Assembly (NCBI GenBank): GCA_958496175.1
Contig: OY292276.1
Location: forward strand, 25,748,001 to 25,812,000
From: Sisyra terminalis
Taxonomy: Eukaryota > Arthropoda > Insecta > Neuroptera > Sisyridae
Direction: 5' to 3'
Length of the DNA stretch: 64,000 nucleotides
The stretch's first letter is position 1. Every line of letters starts with the position of its first letter. Below, piece by piece: positions 35,501 through 64,000 of the stretch. The position numbers and the translations under genes are program-made. The notes beneath the pieces are model-generated. The model saw nothing but the letters and a program-made list of their open reading frames with translations, searched no databases and was not told the DNA's origin.

Positions 35501-36676
35501 ATTTATAAGTATCAGCTAAAATTATGATTATCACGTTTTTCTGTTAAATAAAAATTAAAAACCTATTTTTCGGGCCCCAAAAATTACAGGCCCTAGGCAG
35601 GTACCTAGGTTGCCTAAGCCTTTGTCCGCCCCTGATCATATGGTCTAAATTTCAAAAATAATTTATTAGAATTGAAATTCTTAAAGAAAAACCATACTTT
35701 TGGCGAGCGTTTCTAATACGTATCATATTGCTGATGACTTTTTTGAGAAAAAGTTTTTAATATTCTACAGAAATTGCAAGTATTATTTGATATGCTAAAC
35801 AAGTTTTTTTCTTTTTAGTTATTTTGCACAACAATTTCAGTATTGATTGTTGAAAAATTAGGCCGACGTCATACTCTTATAATGAGTTTTATGATAATGA
35901 TGATAAGTATTGGAGCTTTGTCAGTTTTAACTACTAATGGGGGCAAAGGTTTCAATTTTCTGACTAACGAAAACTGCCCAGAAATGATCATGACAGATTC
36001 CAGCGGTATCTTGGTAGTAAGTTACGACTCGACTAACATTTTATTGACTTCAAATCAAGATACTGTCACCATTGATCAGTCATCACCACCGTTTCCTTTG
36101 TTACCAACGCCGGTGTCGTTGGTAGCAGCTGAAGAATTGAATGTGGACTTTACGACTGAAGAAACTATTAATGTAGCGGCTGTAATTGCATTGTTAGTTT
36201 ATGAAGGCGCACATGCTTTGGGTCCATTTACAATTATTTGGTTGTTGGGAAGTGAAATTTTCCCAACAGCCTTTCGAGGACGATGTCTTGCTGAAGCAAT
36301 TTCAGCCATGTGGATTATTGATATATTTTGTTCTATATATCGTTTTACTTACAACGGTAATTTAGCAGAATGTATTTTTACTTCTTCAAATAATTTTACT
36401 TATTTTTTTCTAGAATTTGAAGTGACCAACATTTCATTCCTGTTTTGTACATTCGTATGTGCCATTTTAGTAGTTTTAACATTTCTCTTCGTGCCAGAAA
36501 CAAGAGGCAAAAGTCTCGATCAGATCTTCTTCGAACTTCAAGATACAACAATCATGACTCGCATGTACATCAATTTGTGCAAGTTACCGATTTTAAATCG
36601 CTGGATGTGGCTACATCAGAGAGCTTCGCGACGACGCAATATTCTTCGACCACAAATGCCTCGAACAGTTATTTGA
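32594..36676 (+). CDS. SLC2-family facilitated sugar transporter, GLUT10/12-like
   Basis: Twelve-helix major-facilitator sugar carrier, presumably in the plasma membrane. Exons 32594-32903, 32963-33271, 33329-33612, 35819-36356 and 36414-36676 join in frame to 567 residues. Motifs: FIFGYDMVII in helix 1, DMCGRR after helix 2, MGRLFLGFG, QQLSGRYSVLMYAPTLF in helix 7, EKLGRRHTL, GPFTIIWLLGSEIFPTAFRG and PETRGKSLDQIF. The long loop between helices 9 and 10 and the helix-7 pattern resemble class III GLUT10/GLUT12. The last intron (57 nt) is a multiple of three with no stop, so unspliced reading looks open; splicing restores normal family spacing between helices 11 and 12. An acceptor (TTTTTTAG) just before the ATG suggests an untranslated first exon upstream. 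Intron 3 (2.2 kb) carries two hAT-type MITEs. Confidence 0.88.
33854..34789. mobile_element. Non-autonomous hAT-type element in transporter intron 3
   Basis: Left end CAGAGGTGGGCAAAC and inverted right end CAGGAGTAGACAAAC, with subterminal GTCGATCG repeats at both ends (near 33870-33886 and 34726-34761). Flanked by an 8-bp duplication GTGTAGAC (33846-33853) and GTTTAGAC (34790-34797), 7 of 8 identical. No transposase frame. About 936 bp. Confidence 0.8.
34805..35124. mobile_element. Second hAT-type MITE, adjacent to the first
   Basis: Left end GAGGGGTGGCTAACTC, inverted right end CAGTGATGGCCAACCC, the typical hAT tip. Candidate 8-bp duplication CTTTAGAC (34797-34804) and TTCTAAAC (35125-35132), 5 of 8 matching. 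It begins only 15 bp after the end of the previous element and carries no coding frame. Confidence 0.65.
35270..35640. mobile_element. Fragment of a DNA transposon end
   Basis: Contains GGCCCTAGGCAGGTACCTAGG and finishes, read inverted, CAGGGGCGGACAAAGGC near 35635. That is a common tip on insect DNA transposons and GC-rich relative to its surroundings. No matching second terminus was found, so limits are approximate. Confidence 0.35.
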
Positions 36677-37517
36677 GATTCACTTCAATTCTTCCGACAA
36701 ATTTTCTCATCTGAGTATTTAAAAGAACGCGTCATCGATCGGCAAACATCTTACTTGATCCAAGATTAAAAACTGCTCTTAGCTTTTTGGTCGCTAAAGA
36801 AAGACATTTTTTGGAGGAATTTTAAAAGTTGCATGAAATGTTAATGTCTTACTCGTCTTACTAGTCACTTTTGAAATTTGAATATTTTCAAAATTTTTTT
36901 AACGTTTTCTTTTGTATTGCGTGCGCCGTCCATTCTAAGTTCTTGCAATGTTCCAAACAATTTAAAATTAGAATTGAAATATAAATAATGTTTATAAATA
37001 TATGACAAATTCAAAGTACCTACATAAGTAAAATTTAAAGCTTTTAATATACATTATAATTTATAAATGATTTTTATGATATAACTTTGCCAAAATATTA
37101 AAGACAAAACTAAAATTTCGGGCTTATAATTTGAAGCCCATAATTAAATTCTCTATTTAAATATAATAAACATCACACTTATAGCTCTCACATTACAAGT
37201 GTCTCTAAAATTTTGGGCTGGTTAATTTTGATCTCTAACACTTTTTATAGTAATTATATAATATGCTTCCTAATTGGTAAAATATATTTGTGCCAATGCA
37301 GAGAGAAATTAAATGATTGTATTTTACAACTAATATTTATTGAAATTTATATTTGTATTTCACCTGAAATGTAATTTCATCGTGTTACGTATAATTAAAT
37401 TAAATAAAAATTACATTTTGGAAAAGATATGTATTTATTATCTAAACAAAACTAACATTTCAAATATTCAAAGCATTTTTTCAGATTTTTAATTAAACGC
37501 TTATCACAGCATTTCCT

Positions 37518-37718
37518 TCGTAGGAGCCGCGACCTACTGGTGGGTTACAATATGGCGAGACCCTAAAAATAGGATTGATCAACTTTTGTTTCTTATTTAC
37601 AGTCTTTAATTCATATAGTTAAGTTTCTAAATTTTTCTAAACTATTCATATTGTTTCTAAATTAAAATAAAGAGGTTTTTGTTAGGTAGGTCGCGATAAA
37701 AACTTTGGCTCCTACTAC
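37518..37718. mobile_element. Short MITE with GTAGGAGCC ends
   Basis: The left part reads GTAGGAGCCGCGACCTACTG. The inverted right part reads TAGTAGGAGCCAAAGTTTTT followed by ATCGCGACCTACC, so both TAGGAGCC and GCGACCTA are shared in inverted orientation. About 200 bp with an AT-rich centre. Such GGTCGCGA ends resemble hAT elements, but the target duplication was not resolved. Confidence 0.55.
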
Positions 37719-38374
37719 CATATGAGTATTAATCGTACTAATCAGTACTAATGCTCATTGTTTTCAAATATTCAGTAAGAACTTTAACAAAACCAAAATC
37801 CAAAGCTATCTACTAGTTAAGCCATAGAATTAAATAAGAATTATATAAAATTAATGAAAAGTCTTACTTCTGAACAATGAATGCTTTTAAAAACAGTATA
37901 TGATTTATAGTAAATCGGGAAGTTAACAGAAAATTCTTTATTTCTTCTTAACAAGCTGAGGAGATTCGTTTTTGTTTAGAAATAATTAATCTCTTAAAAT
38001 ATTAATTAATCGTTTAACTATCATTCAGAGATTACGCAATGCATAATTCTCTATTCCCCATAATATTAACATGAAAACATATTTATTTGCATCTTATAGT
38101 TCTTGTAACTATTTTTCTAACGATGCACTATACAAAAAGTCTAATTCCATATTTTTATAAAAACTTGAATGCTCTTTGAAATTGCGTCTTAAACTTTTTT
38201 ATAACACGGCCCCCTATATCAGAAAAAAAGATTCAAGGCTCGCCTCTCCAAAATATACACCATTAATTATTATTATAGGTATATTTTTAAAAAAATAGTT
38301 TTTCTTTTCAGTGAAAAAATCTAAATAGTTTATAAATTCTAGATTATTTATTAATATTCTTCATATAGGATAAA

Positions 38375-38589
38375 GGGCTCTAGTCTTTTACTAGCAACGT
38401 TACATTTTCAACTTTATTTTTAATTTAATTCGCGAATAAATCAGCCTACAATGAAAATTTAGCCACAAAAGAAAAAAAATTACCATATTAGAATTGAAGT
38501 AACAAAAAATCGCAAAAAGATTAAAAAACAAAGTAGAAAAGGCATGAATGTTGCCTGATATTAACCGGCCAAAAATGGACATGAGTCGG
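38375..38589. mobile_element. Long-TIR MITE, family 1, copy c
   Basis: Left end GGGCTCTAGTCTTTTACTAG with inner CAACGTTACATTTTC; right end AAAATGGACATGAGTCGG. The internal block (TTAATTCGCGAATAAATC, AAAATTTAGCCACAAAAGA) is nearly identical to copy b. GGATAAA occurs on both sides as a probable target duplication. Confidence 0.8.
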
Positions 38590-40004
38590 ATAAAGTGTAG
38601 TGAAAATTCAACTGATTTGTATCAGCTATCATCCTTTCGTCGTTTTGATCATGTTTTTATGATACTGAAATATTTTGCGGCTCCTTGCCAGGAGCTCCAG
38701 GGCCCCCTAGGGAGCCGAATCCAGTTTGAGAACTAGATTTGCTCTGTGACAAGGAAGTTTCAATTGCCATGTTTTGATAGTTTACAAATGTTTAAAAACT
38801 TTAATCACGATTTTATATATAGTAAACTATTTGAAATATAGGATGAAGTGGAACAAAAAGTGCTATTTCTACCCCTCTTCTCGAATTACGATTAAAGTAC
38901 TTTATTTTAAAATCTGCGATTGTTTACAATCGAAATCATTATTTAAATTCAAATATAACATCGTAACATATAATTCTGTACTAATCGCTTTATAAAATTT
39001 TAGCTTAAAATATTTTTACAATCGAATACAAATAGTCCCTCCGTAAACAAAATCCTAATTCTAAGCTCAAGTGTAGATGTATTTTAGGATGCCCGAAACT
39101 TATTTTAGCGAATTGAATTAGCAACAAAATACAGAATAAGTTGTGCCTACAATGTAGCTCAGTAGCTAGCATCATAATAAGTCTAAATCGTATTTTTTGA
39201 TTTTTTTGATTTCTATCATTTCTATATTCTATATTTCTCTTATTCAAAAGGAAGATTTTTTTTTGTATAGAGTTCAATTTTGTATAAAAAAACGTATTAA
39301 CGATTACGTATAAGAAATATGATTATCAGACTTTTATATGAGGTAATGAGGTATCTTTGGCTAGCTAAAAATTTGAAGAAACAAACAATCTAATCAAAAT
39401 TTTAATTAAACGGCTCATTAATTATAGTTAATATTTAAAGCTTTAAATCATGATTTTTCGCAGGATGGTACAGAACCACATTGAAAATGCAGTACCAACT
39501 TCTGCCGACGTTTGCCGATGTAATTTCAGTTGAAGATAAAAGTAAAATTCTGAAATTCCTGAGAATAATAACTTTCAATTGTAAAGATAAGAAAATAAAC
39601 GTAGAATTATAAAGTGGACGCCATTCTTTTATAATTCGAATCATTCGAATGATTCAATTATATAAGTACACGTATTCCTAAGACTGTCGTTATAAATTCA
39701 GTCCTAACTAATTAATGTGAATTTCAATCAAAAATAATAAAATTTTAAGATTTTTATGTAAAGGTATAATCTAAAATAAACTCTTTAAGAAAAAACAAAG
39801 ATCGTCTTTATATCACAAGAATTTTTAACAGTTAAAGTCAAACGTCATTGAAACTTTAAATTCTTATCACTTTAATGCAAATTATCTTTGATTAAATCGC
39901 TAAAAATGCTATTTAAGTACGACACATTTCAAATTCATTCACTCTATTTAACCTCTAAAACGTCATAAATACTGAAATACATCGAATACAATTTGCAACA
40001 ATAC

Positions 40005-42345
<2,341 letters not shown>

Positions 42346-43643
42346 CAAACAATGTGATATGGTTATTGAATATTTGTACATATTTGCTGTAAATATTTAA
42401 AAAGCTGATTTCAATTTTAAATGTATATTATAAAGTTGAAATAAAATAGTAAATACAATATTTTGTTCTTTATTAAAAATTAATCCCTTTTCTGAAAGAA
42501 ATTCATATAGGTATTCGTGTTTTTTTATATTTTCCTCGAAAAGAGTATATGCAACCGTGTGACCAATAATATAATTTTCATAAACTAATAAGTACTTTGT
42601 TTTTGGGAAATTGTTCTCAACTTGAAACAAAACTGGAATTTATAAGTTAATAATATCAACTTCGCCTAATTTGCATTTATCGGTGAACGATAGTCCACAT
42701 TATTTTGTTGTGCTTGATGGTACGTACTTGACTGATTTAAAAAAATATTTTAAATTTTCATTTACATTCAACTCTAATAAAATATATACTAGCTCAACTC
42801 TGGTTTTTGATTTGACAAATTAACCGTTGGCCATTGCCTTGCTCTTACGAAATTTGAAACAGGAAAATAAGTGAAATCAATTTTATATAAAACTGCTTTT
42901 TCTATGATTTATTTATTTATTGCTTAATTGAAGTAAAATGACATTACAATTTTAAAGTAAGTAAAGTTTGATTTAAAAAAGTTTTAATATGGGTGTGAAA
43001 ATGTTGCAAAATTAAATTAATGTTTTGTTGAAAGCACTTTTTCAAAACCCAACAATCAAATTCTATTTATAAATGAATTAAAACAGGATGATTGAAATTT
43101 GAAGAGAACATGTTTTGATAATAATTAATTAATACTACATTAATTATAACTTGGGTCTTATATAAAATGTTTTTATTATTACAATTTAAACTAAAATACA
43201 AATTTATTAGACAAAACTATCTTGATATAATATTGGAAATTATATAATACCAACAACCAGTTTAAAAAGAATGCTTCACATGGAATATATAAATAAAATG
43301 GACGAATTCTACAATTGGAGTATTGTTTTAAAGAATAAAAAAATAATAATGATTTTTCTAATTTTTTTTTTGAAGTTACAACATAATTTTCTTTAACTTC
43401 TTTGTGCTAAATTTAATACACAGTAAGTAATACCTTTTTAGATTAACAATATTTTAAATGTATGAGCAATATATTTTTTTTTCATGTAAAAGAAGCATTT
43501 AGTCGAAAATGTTTGTATAAAATGGAATATAGAAATGTGCAATATTCTCTATAAAAACTTTTTGAACACAGCTTCAAATTTTTTGCCTAAATTATTTTTT
43601 TTAAGGTTTTTTAAATATTTTTATAATTTTGTTAATACAGATA

Positions 43644-57818
<14,175 letters not shown>

Positions 57819-58040
57819 TTTGTACAATTAATTGAATCAATGAAGAAAGGACTGTGGCGTATTGTTTTCTTGTTGGTAAAATATAAAACGAGACTGAGGA
57901 AAACTGAGTTGATTTGCTGACGAAACCTCTCACTAAAATGACCAATTTCCGTGAACCGTTTGGCGTTATAAATCCGTGTTTGAAAGTACGTGAGGCGGTA
58001 ATGAAACGTGAAAACGATCGGCTTCTATACGGCAATTTGA
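57819..58040 (-). promoter_or_regulatory. 5' leader and promoter-proximal region of GFAT
   Basis: Immediately upstream of the 7-nt coding exon. The block 57840-58040 is markedly less AT-rich than its surroundings and lacks a family-like open frame, so it is probably 5' untranslated leader. The transcription start cannot be placed by eye; no TATA box is obvious. Confidence 0.5.
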
Positions 58041-58505
58041 CGTTAGCATTATTTCAATGAAACAGATATGGAAATTGTATTTTAATATTTTGACATTTGA
58101 TGCTATCGCCACCTAGTTATAGGAAGCGTAAATGTTGAGTTTACTCACTGGTAACTAAGTAATGCTACCAATATTACCAACAGCGGCAACAATGTTTAAT
58201 AGGTTTAATATTTGTGCCAATAATGGTGACCAGCGTGACCAGACACTTGCTCACCAGAAAAATCTTTATACGTTTATTTACAGAAAGTTGCCTACATAGA
58301 AATTTACTTACATAGAAAATTCTTCACATAGAAATTAACAAACAATGATATATCGAATATATCCTTTTAGGGGAATTAAACCACAGGAAAAATATTTTAC
58401 TTAATGCTTGATTTATAATTACTTTATTATTAGTATTAAATTATGAATTGTTACTATATTGTTAGTATTGCAAAACACTACGAATAATAAACTTTTAAAA
58501 AATAA

Positions 58506-58600
58506 GGAATCCTTATTCCCTTTTAGTGACTTCAATATCTGGCTATGTTATGTTTCAGTTTCTACTTTATCTTTAATTAAATTCGCGATTTTTTTGTTAA
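58506..58600. repeat. Long-TIR MITE, family 1, left-half fragment
   Basis: TTCCCTTTTAGTGACTTC, ATATCTGGCTATGTTA and TTTCTACTTTATCTTTAATT then AAATTCGCGA follow the order of the family-1 left repeat. The right half is missing. Confidence 0.6.
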
Positions 58601-60829
58601 TCCAACGTTTTTTATTAATATTATAATAATACTTATAATAAATTAGTTAATAAATATTTTTTCTTGTGGGTTAATTTCCGTGTGTGGATATGTTGTTCTG
58701 CGTTAATTTCGTGTGAGGATTTTTCTAGCGGGTAAGTGTCTGATCACCATTTTATAAAAATATTCTTCAAATTGTCTTATGCTCGTTTAAAGTCTTATTG
58801 TAAGTAATTTTTAAGCATTATCAAAAAATCCCAATTATACACCTATCGTTTTAGAATCATAAAATTCAAATTTTATAATGAAAAAAAAATAGGTGTAGGT
58901 ATGTCAGTTGAGCTTCTATATATTTGTTGATACTTAGAAACAATACTTAAGTTATATTTCTTGGACCAATACTTGCTAGGACTGTTTTACGTAGTGCTAG
59001 GTAGTTCTCACTTTTTCAAGTTTTTTTTTATTGAGCTAAATTTTTAATCAAATTGTAGTGCGAGAACAATTAAAAAAAATGTACTGTATTGTTTAAACAA
59101 AATTGGAGTAATTTTGTTTTACCGATAACATGCGCTAATGGATTTAAACTTACTCTTAAATAAATTGCTTTCCGGCGATGGATTAACATTCCTTTTTCAA
59201 ATCTTTCTCCAATTTTTTCTTTCAAAAAATTGATGCACATGTACTTTTTATAAAAACTGAATAAAAAACCTCATTACTGTTAATTGTAACATAGGAATTA
59301 CTTTTATAGTTTTCTAAACCAAAACGACGATGATATGATAATGGATTGAAGATGAAATTTGTCTTTTCCCTTATTTATTTCCTTGAAGAAAAACATTCAA
59401 ATCACTAAGCACGCACACAAAGACTTTAAATAAAATGTCTAACCAAAGTTTTACTGTTTTGGAAGAGTATATTTCGACGATAGATTTTTATTGTTGGTAT
59501 GTACTCTCTTCTTCACCACCCTAGAGATATAGTACTAGGATAACACTTTATACGGAAACTGCCAAGACCACAAAAGACACAACACTCCGAATAGCAAATA
59601 TAAAATCATTCTTTGTGATTTTCATCAGTGAATAGTCAAAACAGTTTACGTAGAACTTCATAACCACACGTCATATCCATTAAAAAAATAAAAACTACAT
59701 TCATTTGGATTATTTGAGACAGTTTTTCTAATCAGTGATAAACGCACGATTATCCTCTCCAGTCTCATAAGTCAAAAGAAAACTTCATGCTATAAAAATT
59801 AAAAGACCTAATGTCCAATTACCATGAGAAAGATGATTATACTCTTTGGTCACATTTATGACAAAAAAATGCAATTTGAACTTTGAGGAGTCATTTTGAT
59901 ACTTCACTCTAAAATTTTTTCAACTATGGCAAAAAAACCGAAAACGGAACGCAAACTGCATAGCTAATATGCCTAAGGCCCAAATAAACATTACCTTTTG
60001 GCATCAAAAGTAGTATGCGTTTCATAGAGAAAAAAAAACGATTGAAACATTTATGGGTCTTTGTCACATCTAAATTTGGGACATGAAAAAGCAGTAATTC
60101 CACTGTGAACATTACTAATTGGTAATTGATAAGCTGTACACCTGTATAACTTTATTAGTTTTACCATTCTTTTATTGCTTTTCACGTAGACTTCATAAAA
60201 AGATATTAGATAACTAATATATGCATTGTGTATGCAACTAAAAATACACTCCTATATTTGGGAAAGGATAACTCATATGAGACCATTTGCTGCCATTTGC
60301 AATGTTTTTTAGTAATTACAAGAGTCGCTATGGTCGCTATTCGCTATAGACATGAATGATTATATTTTTAGTTACTTTTCCTAGAGACCTGGTGCTTGAA
60401 GAAGAACAATTTTTCGTAATGAAGCAAAAGTCGTTCTGGAAACTGTTATTTTTTTAATGTAAGGGTTCGTTATTGTGACCTTTTTGTTGATACATTTTTT
60501 AATATTTTATGTACTTTACAAAGGAGAACGAGTCGTATTTGATTCGTTCCTCTTTTTTCAGCTTTTATTTTTCAAATTTAAATTTTTCTGCTCATTTTGT
60601 AACAAACTTGTAAAGTGTTTTAGTTACGGAGACTTAGCTTCTTTTTTAGTCATTCTGGACATTCTGGTTTAAGAAAACACACACACTAATTATTATTATC
60701 TTTTGAGTCGCTAAAGATCTTGGCACAAATAAAGCAACAATATCTAACAAACAAAAAAAAATAATACGAAACTAAATACTTTCAGATACAGAATAGCTAT
60801 GGCTTTTAAAAATAACTTTATAAAGAAAT
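58601..60829. other. Gene-free stretch
   Basis: No supported exon, RNA or repeat. Open frames are short and of low-complexity composition. Confidence 0.4.
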
Positions 60830-60950
60830 AATTTAATGAAATCCGTTAACTGAAAAATTTTGAAAATTTGGCTCTTAAAAGATTCGAACCTAGTAGATCT
60901 ATCATTTTCGGGAAGGCCACCTTGACGACTCATCTACCAGTCTACCAGAC
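60830..60950 (-). mobile_element. tRNA-derived SINE, copy 6, degenerate
   Basis: Minus-strand remnant holding the body AAATTTTCAAAATTTTTCAG, B-box GGTTCGAATC and a mutated head near 60920-60950. The 3' tail and the strict A-box are lost. Older than the other copies. Confidence 0.6.
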
Positions 60951-62994
60951 TAAAGGGACATTAGAAAACTTAAATAACAATTTAAATCCAGATTATTACC
61001 ATGATTTTTCCTATTTTAACTGAATGACCAAGTAACATATTAGCTATCCCAATCTAACAAATACTTTCTACTGCAAATTGAAAATTGACTGTTTCTTTTC
61101 GGAAAATTCTATTGAAATGTATTTCAAAAATTTGTAGTTATTATTATTTAATAAATTCATTTCGTGTTATTGTATCACATTAAATATTATCTGAATAAAT
61201 GTGAGTAAATATATAAGTTAAAAGTAATTCAAATTTGTACAAACAATAGACACTATGATATATCTTATCGTTTTCTTCAAACTGAATTTATAATTACTTA
61301 CAACTGATTTATAAATCGTCTTATTATATTTTTCTTTTAAAAACAAACTCTGATTTAATAAACCTTATGAATTGATTTTGCATTACATTACATTGCTAAA
61401 ATTTATGCAAAGTTCAAAAAAAAGGTCTCTAGGAAGTAGTAGTTAATCAACTATATAAGATTACTAACAACAAATTTTTGCTTCACTAATTTTTTTTTGT
61501 TACTAATAAGCGAAGGGCAATTGCAAAATTTTATGTTCAAAGATTTTCTAATCATCTTATTATGATAAAAGCATTGAAATAAAATTCAAAGATGTTGATA
61601 GAGACGTACAATTGAAATTATTGTCCCGTTTTTTCCTTTTTTTTTCTCATATTTATACAAATTCTAATTAAAATTAAAGTAAGTTCAGTATTTCGTGAAA
61701 TTTCATGGAGCAGAGTAGGTCATTTTATAGTTTATTCATTTGGTGAGCTGGAAATTGTTTTCTTGGCTGAAACTAAAACCTAAAAATGGCTAAAGGTATT
61801 TATAAATACCAATTTAATTATAATTTTTAAAAGATTTTTTTCATTGGTATCCATTGGCTTTTGTTCTCTCTAATTCATATAAATGCCTTTCTTTTAAATT
61901 TTAAAAAATTTAGTTTTTATTTTCCATTCACTAAAAAGATAAAACTAGTAAAATGTATGAAGTTAAAGATATAAATTTGTGTATATTCGAAATTTACTTA
62001 ATTCGAATTAATTAAGGCTAATAATAAATCATTAAACAATCATTTTTAATTGAATGCTCAAATTAATGTTTCAAAATTAAAAAAATAAAAAAAATTACCA
62101 GTAGATAATTATATGAGAAAAATTTTCTTTTACGTAATATTGGCAAATTTTTGATTGATGGATGATTAAAGTTCTTCTTTGATTGCTTGAATTACTCAAT
62201 TTCAATAAAATCAAAAACCCTATTTTCAATTTCTTCTTAGTAATATAACTAGTCCGGCATAATTTTACAGTGAATTCGCAATTTGTTCAAAAGAGCCATT
62301 GCTGAGGGTTCAAGAACCTAAACATCAAAGAAAGGATTAATAATTGTGGAAACGGATTAATCTGTACCAAAATATGATTGAAAATGTTTTTGAACGATAA
62401 AATTCGACATCCGTAATTTTTTTTAGTATTACCAAGTATTAAGATACCTCCCGTCTTCTACAGTAGCGTGTTGGTTACCAATATTTATATAAACTGGATA
62501 GAGCGTAGTGTAACAACAAACTAGAAACATATACTAGTTCCAAACTAGTAAGTGGAACCAAGTAATATAAAATAGCGGATTTGTAAATTTTGTTAAAATG
62601 AAATATTTATCCTCTATTTCGCGTAGCCTACGCTCATTCGTTGTTATTAGTTATCACATTATCATTTAGTAAAGCTAGTGCTTTTGTGGCAAAACTATTT
62701 TTAATTTGTATCTTCTATTTATAAATGAACTAAAGTGATATTGGTCAAAAAACTGTCATAAACTCACAAACCGTTCACTTGATAAAAATATTCTAAAAAA
62801 ATGAGCTTTTCATCCACTTTTTTCCGATACTGTACTGAAACCGTCAGAATACTTACCAAATCGCTGTCTATCATCATTATAGTTGTCGCCTACTTTTATA
62901 AGTTGATGAGTTTCCCGATAGGTTTGATATCGTGTTGAAAGAAATGGCTGAACATTTTTTTTAATTTTTTTTTTATGGTATTAGTAACAGTTTT
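60951..62994. other. Gene-free stretch
   Basis: AT-rich, nothing recognised on either strand. Confidence 0.4.
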
Positions 62995-63128
62995 AGCCAA
63001 CTAATGGACACTGCAAATCGGGTAGGTGTTGGATTCAATTCTCGTATCAAGAAATTTTTCGATATTTTTCGGCTTACGGGTTTTTATTAATCCTATAGTT
63101 GCTTAGAAGTGATGGTTAATAACAATAG
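62995..63128 (+). mobile_element. tRNA-derived SINE, copy 7, degenerate
   Basis: Plus-strand copy with GGTAGGTGTTGGATTCAATT and CTCGTATC in the B-box region, the body TTCGATATTTTTCGGCTTAC and the tail GGTTAATAACAAT. The tRNA head is badly mutated. Confidence 0.65.
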
Positions 63129-63258
63129 AAAAAAGCTTCATATTTTCTTGGTTTGTGAATTTAGGTTGCGTTTGGTGCTTTTGTCGAATACTGTGTTATT
63201 GAGAATAAAGAAGGATCTCAAATCTTTGGGTCCTTCTTTTTGAGAAACAAACAGAATT

Positions 63259-63362
63259 GAAAGTTTGGAATATGGGTTACTCTTTATCGACTCTTTTTCG
63301 CATTATGATACATAACAGCATTATTACAGGTCGATAAAGAGTAACCTATATTCCAAATTTTC
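63259..63362. repeat. Inverted repeat, 33-bp arms, 38-bp loop
   Basis: The left arm 63259-63291 and right arm 63330-63362 are inverse copies with about three mismatches; the shared core is GGTTACTCTTTATCGAC. A transcript of either strand would fold into a long hairpin. It is not one of the MITE families seen elsewhere in the window. Confidence 0.85.
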
Positions 63363-64000
63363 AGAGAACCTAATAGATATACGGTCTCTTGTAACTTTTT
63401 GGTATACTTTTGCCATCGTCAATGACTTCTTAAATCAATAGCATGTTGCAGTCATTTACGTGAGAGAATTTTGCTTGGTTAGTTACAGTATAAGCGTATT
63501 TGGTTTCTAACGCTGAGGTACTTATATAGATACCTTGACATTGCAAAGAAAAATTTTCCCGTCATTATTTACAGTATTTGAATAATGATAACTAAATGAA
63601 AATCTCTAGGCCGTTTAATCTAAGGTTTTAACATTATAAACACGAGATATTATATTAAAAATTTAAATTTAGATTAGACAAATAAGCATCTGTTTTTTTA
63701 TTACATACTACTCTTAAATACTATAAGTTTTTTGCTCTTGCAATGCCCTTTTTAATTATCATAATATTAGGTATTTTAGATAAACAAACAGTAGCGGTTT
63801 TTGAAAACTTTGAACCAATGTATTTTATATCTATATTCATCAACAAGTTTTATATAAAAAAACACTAGGCTATATTTTTCATCTATATAAATCGTTAAAA
63901 AATTTATGGTTTATTGAGATATCTTAAAATTTAATTGTTTCCCACGAACAACTTCAGACAAAGTTTAAGTTAACCAAGCTTTGTAATAAGCAACTGTATC

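Larger units (their letters stand above)
36677..40004. other. Intergenic between transporter and GALT, MITE-bearing
   Basis: No gene is supported in these 3.3 kb. It contains a 200-bp MITE (37518-37718), a family-1 MITE (38375-38589) and a GC-rich transposon-end-like fragment near 38660-38735 (GGGCCCCCTAGGGAGCCG then CAGTTTGAGAAC). The rest is AT-rich without visible structure. Confidence 0.5.

Overview
The window is AT-rich nuclear DNA from an animal, most likely an insect. The genes are split by spliceosomal introns, many only 55-75 nt long and others 1-9 kb. The coding exons read like insect orthologues (RpS11, GFAT, proteasome subunits, Integrator subunit 14). The rest is littered with tRNA-Ser-derived SINEs, hAT and mariner remnants and MITEs. 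I cannot fix the order; a holometabolous insect, perhaps a fly, is my guess. No rRNA, functional tRNA, CRISPR, plasmid or viral gene was seen.

Layout, left to right. 1-9.4 kb: two coding exons and candidate 5' untranslated exons of an unidentified minus-strand gene that runs off the left edge, with MITE and LINE fragments between them. 9.9-14.4 kb: a transposon-rich gap holding nested MITEs carrying a mariner and a SINE, another SINE, and a hAT remnant. 14.5-15.8 kb (-): ribosomal protein S11 with two alternative versions of its second coding exon. 16.3-17.0 kb (+): pyroglutamyl-peptidase I. 17.1-23.9 kb (-): Integrator subunit 14, whose first intron holds a complete intronless DNAJC2/zuotin gene on the same strand. 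24.8-26.8 kb (-) and 27.1-27.9 kb (+): proteasome subunits alpha-2 and beta-2, head to head. 28.2-32.0 kb (-): signal peptide peptidase. 32.0-32.2 kb (+): a possible 70-residue protein. 32.6-36.7 kb (+): a GLUT10/12-like sugar transporter. 40.0-42.3 kb (+): galactose-1-phosphate uridylyltransferase. 43.6-57.8 kb (-): glutamine:fructose-6-phosphate aminotransferase (GFAT), with a 7-nt coding first exon, an 8.7-kb first intron and two candidate cassette exons. 58-64 kb: gene-free, with SINE and MITE pieces and a foldback repeat.

Functionally the left half is mostly protein synthesis and turnover (RpS11, DNAJC2, two proteasome subunits, signal peptide peptidase, pyroglutamyl peptidase). The right half is sugar handling (transporter, GALT, GFAT). 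Whether this grouping means anything is untested; the genes are separately transcribed. Exon models were built by hand from GT/AG sites, reading-frame phase and remembered family sequence. For every recognised gene the phases close and the total length matches the family.
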